Shown here: positions 61,134-64,000 of the stretch, one piece after another
Layout: each line of letters begins with the position of its first letter
Position numbering within the stretch: position 1 is the first letter of the stretch
Origin: Actinomadura nitritigenes
GTDB lineage: Bacteria > Actinomycetota > Actinomycetes > Streptosporangiales > Streptosporangiaceae
DNA length: 64,000 bases
Assembly: GCF_017573545.1 (NCBI RefSeq)
Contig: NZ_JAGEOK010000031.1
Span: 62,001-126,000 of the forward strand
Reading direction: 5' to 3'
Position numbers and translations under genes: made by a program
Notes under the pieces: model-generated
What the model saw: only the letters and a program-made list of their open reading frames with translations
Database searches by the model: none
Told to the model about the DNA's origin: nothing

Positions 61134-61561
61134 CAGGCAGCGTCCTTGGCTGCCGCGCCGTCCTTGCCATTGGATCGGCCCGCGCCGCCCTTGAAGCCCG
61201 CCGGGCGCATCCCCGCCGCCTTGAGCGAGTAGGCGAGCCGGTTGTTCTGGCTGTTGACGTACGGTGTCACCGTCAGCCCGTCGAACTCCACCGGCACGAA
61301 CGGGAACCCCGCCGGAGCCTCCGGAAGCACCGGCTGCACCGGCGCGATCAGCTTGACCTTGAATGTCCCCTTGGACGCCGGGTCGGCGTCGAGGACCTCG
61401 ACCGACCAGACCAGTTCGCCGGTGTCCTTGTCGCGGCCCTGCACGAAGTTCTCCCGGCTCGACCGGTCGAAGTCCCGCACCGGCTCCACGCCGCCCTTGA
61501 CGAACGCGCCGTAGGGGAACACGTCGCCGAACGCGACCTTGAACGGACCCTGCACCGCCAT
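61133..61561 (-). CDS. Pra-like activator of replication, integration and excision
   Basis: A 142-residue protein that fits the AICE activator family known from pSAM2 Pra. It starts M-A-V-Q-G-P-F-K-V-A-F-G-D-V-F-P-Y-G-A, followed by P-V-R-D-F-D-R-S and D-K-D-T-G-E-L-V-W, then F-D-G-L-T-V-T-P-Y-V. In pSAM2, Pra switches on rep-xis-int and is repressed by the GntR-type KorSA. Here the gene lies immediately downstream of such a GntR gene and has a strong GGAGG site. The family call is from memory and is moderately sure. Confidence 0.65.
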   Translation of the reverse strand: MAVQGPFKVAFGDVFPYGAFVKGGVEPVRDFDRSSRENFVQGRDKDTGELVWSVEVLDADPASKGTFKVKLIAPVQPVLPEAPAGFPFVPVEFDGLTVTPYVNSQNNRLAYSLKAAGMRPAGFKGGAGRSNGKDGAAAKDAA

Positions 61562-61591
61562 GGCGGATACCTCCAGACGTTCACCCGACCG

Positions 61592-61647
61592 CTTGTCCGG
61601 TCGAGTGGATGTAGCGAGAGATTACCCTGTTCACTCGTCCGGACAAC
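61592..61647. promoter_or_regulatory. Operator dyad in the Pra-like promoter
   Basis: CTTGTCCGGTCGAGTGGA (61592-61609) is mirrored at 61630-61647 by TTCACTCGTCCGGACAAC with 15 of 18 positions matching and a 20-base gap. The right arm contains the palindrome GTCCGGAC and overlaps a minus-strand -35-like TTGTCC; a TAATCT -10-like box follows 16 bases later. It is a good candidate site for the GntR repressor encoded upstream. Confidence 0.6.
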
Positions 61648-61690
61648 TTCCGAAACTAGTGACCTGCGTCACACCTAACAAAAATGCAGG

Positions 61691-62425
61691 TCAGTCCGGG
61701 ACGCTGTAGACGTCCTCCAGCTCATGCAGCGACCCCGGCAGCAGCACCTCGGCCACAAAACACGCCGCGTCGGAGGCATCATGCATGCTCGCCAAGACCG
61801 TCAGCACCGGCTCAGACTTCTTGAGCTGCAACGCCTCGGCCTCATCCTTGGACGGAAGCCGAGCCGACAGCCGTTCGGCGATGTGGTCGACGCGCACGTC
61901 TTTCACGGTGCGCAGGTGAGCCCGCAGCCCAACCGGCAGAGCCGTGTCCTTGTCCAGGTCGGTGCCGTACGCCAGCTCTTGCGGGAACCAGCACGTCACC
62001 AACTCCGAGACGAGCCCCTCCCGGACGCTCGCCCACCGACGCACCAGCACCCGCGCCCCACCATCGAGGCCGAGCAGGCCGGCGACCGGTGCAGGAGCCG
62101 GAACCGTGCCGACTTCAAGGAGGCTCACGCCCGGCGAGGTCTCCGGCTGGTCGAGGAGAGCAAGGCCCGGACGCGAGGCGCGCGCCGCAGGACCCGGACG
62201 CCCCTTCACGAACGAGCCGCGCCCGTGCTCACGAGTGATCCACCCGTCCTGCTGCAACATCTGCAGAGCACGGACGACGGTCGTCCGGCCGACCGCGAAG
62301 TCCCGCACGAGCTGTGATTCAGACGGCAGCATCGAGCCGGGCGGGTAGTCCCCGTTCTCAATCCGGCGGCGCAACTCCAGCACCACACGCGCGTACTTCG
62401 GGGGCTCGAACTCCAAGCTCGACAT
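61691..62425 (-). CDS. GntR-family repressor (KorSA-like)
   Basis: About 244 residues from ATG at 62425. The GntR winged helix is N-terminal (L-P-S-E-S-Q-L-V-R-D-F-A-V-G-R-T-T-V-V-R near 32-52), followed by a UTRA-like ligand domain. A GTG at 62479, with a very good GGAAGG site, would add 18 residues; I prefer 62425 because the L-E-F-E-P-P-K-Y start is typical for AICE repressors. In pSAM2 the equivalent KorSA silences pra and keeps the element integrated. Confidence 0.85.
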   Translation of the reverse strand: MSSLEFEPPKYARVVLELRRRIENGDYPPGSMLPSESQLVRDFAVGRTTVVRALQMLQQDGWITREHGRGSFVKGRPGPAARASRPGLALLDQPETSPGVSLLEVGTVPAPAPVAGLLGLDGGARVLVRRWASVREGLVSELVTCWFPQELAYGTDLDKDTALPVGLRAHLRTVKDVRVDHIAERLSARLPSKDEAEALQLKKSEPVLTVLASMHDASDAACFVAEVLLPGSLHELEDVYSVPD

Positions 62426-62629
62426 CTCGACCACCTGACGACTCTCACGCTTGACCGCATAAGCGAATCTCTCTGGCACTGTAGCTTCCTTCCGTTCCGA
62501 CGTCACGCCCACGAACTGCACCTACGCTCCAGCCGCAACGAGCAAGGCCCCCGAGCCCGACCGCCGGAACCACCCAGCAGACAGGCCCGAGGGCCACCCA
62601 GTTCGCCGCCAACGTCGGCGACCTTCACA

Positions 62630-62854
62630 TCACCGAGGCCAGGGCCAGCCCCGCGCGTGAACGATCGCGTTCCGCAGCTCGTCAGGGTTGAGCGCCTCTA
62701 CGAGACGAGCGTCATCGCCGAGCCGGACCATCGCCCACCACGTCCCGGTGGCCTCCCCGTACCAGGCCCAGACGCCGGAGAACTCGCGTTCGATCTGCGC
62801 GGCGACCGGCCGCCCGCTCATCCCGTCCGGCAGCACCACCGGAACCGCACCCAT
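62630..62854 (-). CDS. Small AICE protein, function unknown
   Basis: A 74-residue ORF whose ATG overlaps the stop of the next upstream gene by 3 bases, forming ATGA. The product has W-A-W-Y-G-E-A-T-G-T-W-W-A-M-V and a helical end (L-V-E-A-L-N-P-D-E-L-R-N-A-I). It resembles other hypothetical proteins of actinomycete mobile elements in size and aromatic content; no function can be given. Confidence 0.6.
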   Translation of the reverse strand: MGAVPVVLPDGMSGRPVAAQIEREFSGVWAWYGEATGTWWAMVRLGDDARLVEALNPDELRNAIVHARGWPWPR

Positions 62855-63234
62855 CACGACCCGCCGCCGTCCGGCGAGCTGGTGAACGGCACCGCCAGGA
62901 CGTGTGCGATCCGGTCCGCCGCCGTATGGGTCTCCAGCAGCGGGCACAACGGCTCCAGTTCCGGCGGGGACTGGCGGGTCGGTCCGGCCCACACCCACAG
63001 CCACCACAGCACGCCCTTGTGGCGACGGCACAGGACCTCTTGCCGCATCCCCGGATGCATCAGCGCTCCGCGCGGGTCATCGGGGTCGGGTTCACCGGCC
63101 GGGTTGCTCGCCCGCACCGCTCCATGCCCGTACACCTGCGCGTCCAGGCCCCGCCGCTTCAACGCCTCGACCAGCGCCAGCGCAGCCGGACGCCATGCCG
63201 TGTTCTGCAGAGGCCGCAAGCTCACCACGTTCAT
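62854..63234 (-). CDS. Small AICE protein, function unknown
   Basis: A 126-residue ORF from ATG at 63234 (M-N-V-V-S-L-R-P-L-Q-N). It has a helix near residue 15-30 and a patch of possible metal or substrate ligands: M-H-P-G-M-R-Q-E-V-L-C-R-R-H-K-G-V-L-W-W-L. The C-x-x-H pair and tryptophans look structured. The frame extends further upstream, but without a plausible start. The next gene downstream overlaps its stop. Confidence 0.55.
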   Translation of the reverse strand: MNVVSLRPLQNTAWRPAALALVEALKRRGLDAQVYGHGAVRASNPAGEPDPDDPRGALMHPGMRQEVLCRRHKGVLWWLWVWAGPTRQSPPELEPLCPLLETHTAADRIAHVLAVPFTSSPDGGGS

Positions 63235-63375
63235 GACCGAGAACTCCCAGGGGGTAGAAGCGGGACCGGCGGACGAGCAGGCGACCGAACCCCACCCGGC
63301 CAAGCGCAGCCGCCACGGGGGCGAAGCGACCGCGCTTCCAGTCGCCCGCAACGCCCGCCGGCCCCGCGGCTTCAC

Positions 63376-63546
63376 CTACGCCGCACGCGTCTTGCGTGTC
63401 GGCGCGCACCAGCGGCACGGCACCTTCTTGACGTCAGGCCCGGAATCACCCGACGCACCCACCAGCACCGCCCGTCGAGGATGGGAGAACTTCCACCCTC
63501 GGTCGCCGCAGTGCTCGCACCCGTTGTCCGCCTGCTCGTCGCGCAT
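63376..63546 (-). CDS. Small zinc-ribbon-like AICE protein
   Basis: A 56-residue ORF from ATG at 63546 (an earlier ATG lies at 63570). Two C-x-x-C pairs (C-E-H-C and C-R-W-C) about 30 residues apart, with G-D-R-G-W-K-F between, suggest a zinc ribbon. Such peptides are common between regulator and transfer genes in actinomycete elements. It is the first gene of the minus-strand AICE run in this window. Confidence 0.5.
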   Translation of the reverse strand: MRDEQADNGCEHCGDRGWKFSHPRRAVLVGASGDSGPDVKKVPCRWCAPTRKTRAA

Positions 63547-63570
63547 GGCAGCAACCTTCGCGCCCCGCAA

Positions 63571-63694
63571 CGTCCTAAAGAAGGTCCATGAGAGGACGCT
63601 TAGAGGACGTTATTAGGTCTCTATAGAGAGAGAAGCGCGTCACAGTGTCCGCTCGGAGGCCCTATGGGCGCTAAAGTCGGTCCCGTAGAGGACG
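63571..63694. promoter_or_regulatory. Control region with repeated AGAGGACG boxes and a 12-base palindrome
   Basis: AGAGGACG occurs at 63591-63598, 63602-63609 and 63687-63694, with an inverted CGTCCT at 63571-63576. A perfect palindrome, TCTCTATAGAGA, is at 63618-63629. The region separates the minus-strand small ORFs from a divergent HTH gene, so it is a probable shared operator. Confidence 0.55.
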
Positions 63695-63713
63695 TCCAGC
63701 GGAGGGAGCTGCG

Positions 63714-64000
63714 ATGCCGCGCCCGGCAGGAAACACCCGACTCAAGGCCGCCCGGCAACACGCCGGATACGCCTCCCAGCAGGCATTGGCGGACGCCATG
63801 ACGGCCGCCGCCCCACTGCTCGGCCTGGGAAACATGCAGATCAGCGCCCGGCAGATACGCCGATGGGAGTCCGCCTCCCCGCCGTGGCCCCGCGCCGACC
63901 ACCAGCGCCTACTGGTCCACGTGCTGCAACTGCCCGTCGATCAACTCGGCTTCACCCCGCCGTGGGAGTCCTCGGACAGCCCCGCGCCCGCACGGCCGAA
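63714..64000 (+). CDS. XRE-type helix-turn-helix regulator, 5' part
   Basis: The ATG at 63714, behind a GGAGGGAG ribosome site, opens a frame that runs off the window after 95 codons. It has an N-terminal XRE-like fold (T-R-L-K-A-A-R-Q-H-A-G-Y-A-S-Q-Q-A-L-A-D-A-M and I-S-A-R-Q-I-R-R-W-E-S), then H-V-L-Q-L-P-V-D-Q-L-G-F-T-P-P-W. Many actinomycete regulators with this start continue with TPR-like repeats; that part is not in view. It diverges from the AICE small genes, facing the repeated boxes. Confidence 0.7.
   Translation, partial: MPRPAGNTRLKAARQHAGYASQQALADAMTAAAPLLGLGNMQISARQIRRWESASPPWPRADHQRLLVHVLQLPVDQLGFTPPWESSDSPAPARP

Larger units (their letters stand above)
55760..64000 (-). mobile_element. 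Actinomycete integrative and conjugative element (AICE), left part
   Basis: From the tRNA-Tyr 3' half to the right edge, the genes match the AICE plan. On the minus strand, read right to left, they run from small ORFs, GntR repressor and Pra-like activator through TraB-like translocase and Rep initiator to excisionase and integrase, and end at the tRNA. The right attachment site must be past the window, so full length is unknown. The left boundary given is approximate. The integrase lies right beside the tRNA, as expected for attL. Confidence 0.85.

Noticed and set aside
63000-64000. attR of the integrative element inside the window
   Set aside because: No second copy of the tRNA-Tyr 3' segment was seen up to the right edge.

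Overview
The window is high-GC DNA from a filamentous actinomycete. The evidence is the strong G/C third-position bias, frequent GTG starts, a conservon-type signalling set, two respiratory complex I (nuo) loci, and an actinomycete-type integrative element at a tRNA-Tyr gene. The gene complement suggests an Actinomadura-like member of the Streptosporangiales or a relative. This is inference, because no database search was possible.

Layout. 1-3.7 kb: the end of a housekeeping nuo operon (nuoM partial, nuoN) and a trans-polyprenyl diphosphate synthase, probably for the menaquinone side chain. 3.7-6 kb: an MFS exporter and a divergent LysR regulator sharing a perfect LysR-type box. 5.9-10.5 kb: one minus-strand run with two very short ORFs, a class II (DxDTT) terpene cyclase, and a conservon (roadblock, DUF742, GTPase) whose first gene keeps only the proline-rich tail of the usual sensor kinase. 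The two short ORFs are tightly spaced and the second is translationally coupled to the cyclase. A promoter with two dyads lies in front of them. This is the most novel-looking unit in the window.

10.6-20.3 kb: a small secreted protein, a SpoIIE-type phosphatase, a TetR/YCII pair, a GNAT acetyltransferase, and a NarL/DesK-type two-component system divergent from a FtsX-type ABC exporter. 20.3-23.9 kb: a ferredoxin/flavoprotein/VOC operon with a divergent CGNR regulator, lying between two copies of the same internally deleted IS5-type element. One copy truncates the ferredoxin reductase gene. 24.3-32.6 kb: an ABC system whose ATPase is fused to a membrane-anchored alpha/beta hydrolase, then a TetR regulator divergent from a 14-TM MFS pump with carboxypeptidase-regulatory-like repeats, and a YceI protein carrying the same kind of domain.

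32.6-41.6 kb: a LysR regulator, a SecD-P1-head-like membrane protein, 2-oxoacid:ferredoxin oxidoreductase KorAB, and two paralogous proline-rich membrane-anchored proteins. 41.8-53.2 kb: a second nuo cluster (A-B-C-H, then I-J-K-L-M-N). It lacks the NADH module (E, F, G) and also nuoD, and is split after nuoH by two opposing genes. KorAB next door suggests that reduced ferredoxin, rather than NADH, feeds this complex. 53.2-55.6 kb: htpX, a methionine aminopeptidase gene and yajQ.

55.7 kb to the end: tRNA-Tyr followed by an actinomycete integrative and conjugative element (AICE) of the pSAM2/SLP1 type (integrase, excisionase, Rep, TraB-like translocase, Pra-like activator, GntR/KorSA-like repressor and small ORFs). 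It runs off the right edge. From memory, yajQ/tRNA-Tyr is also the SLP1 attachment locus in Streptomyces coelicolor.
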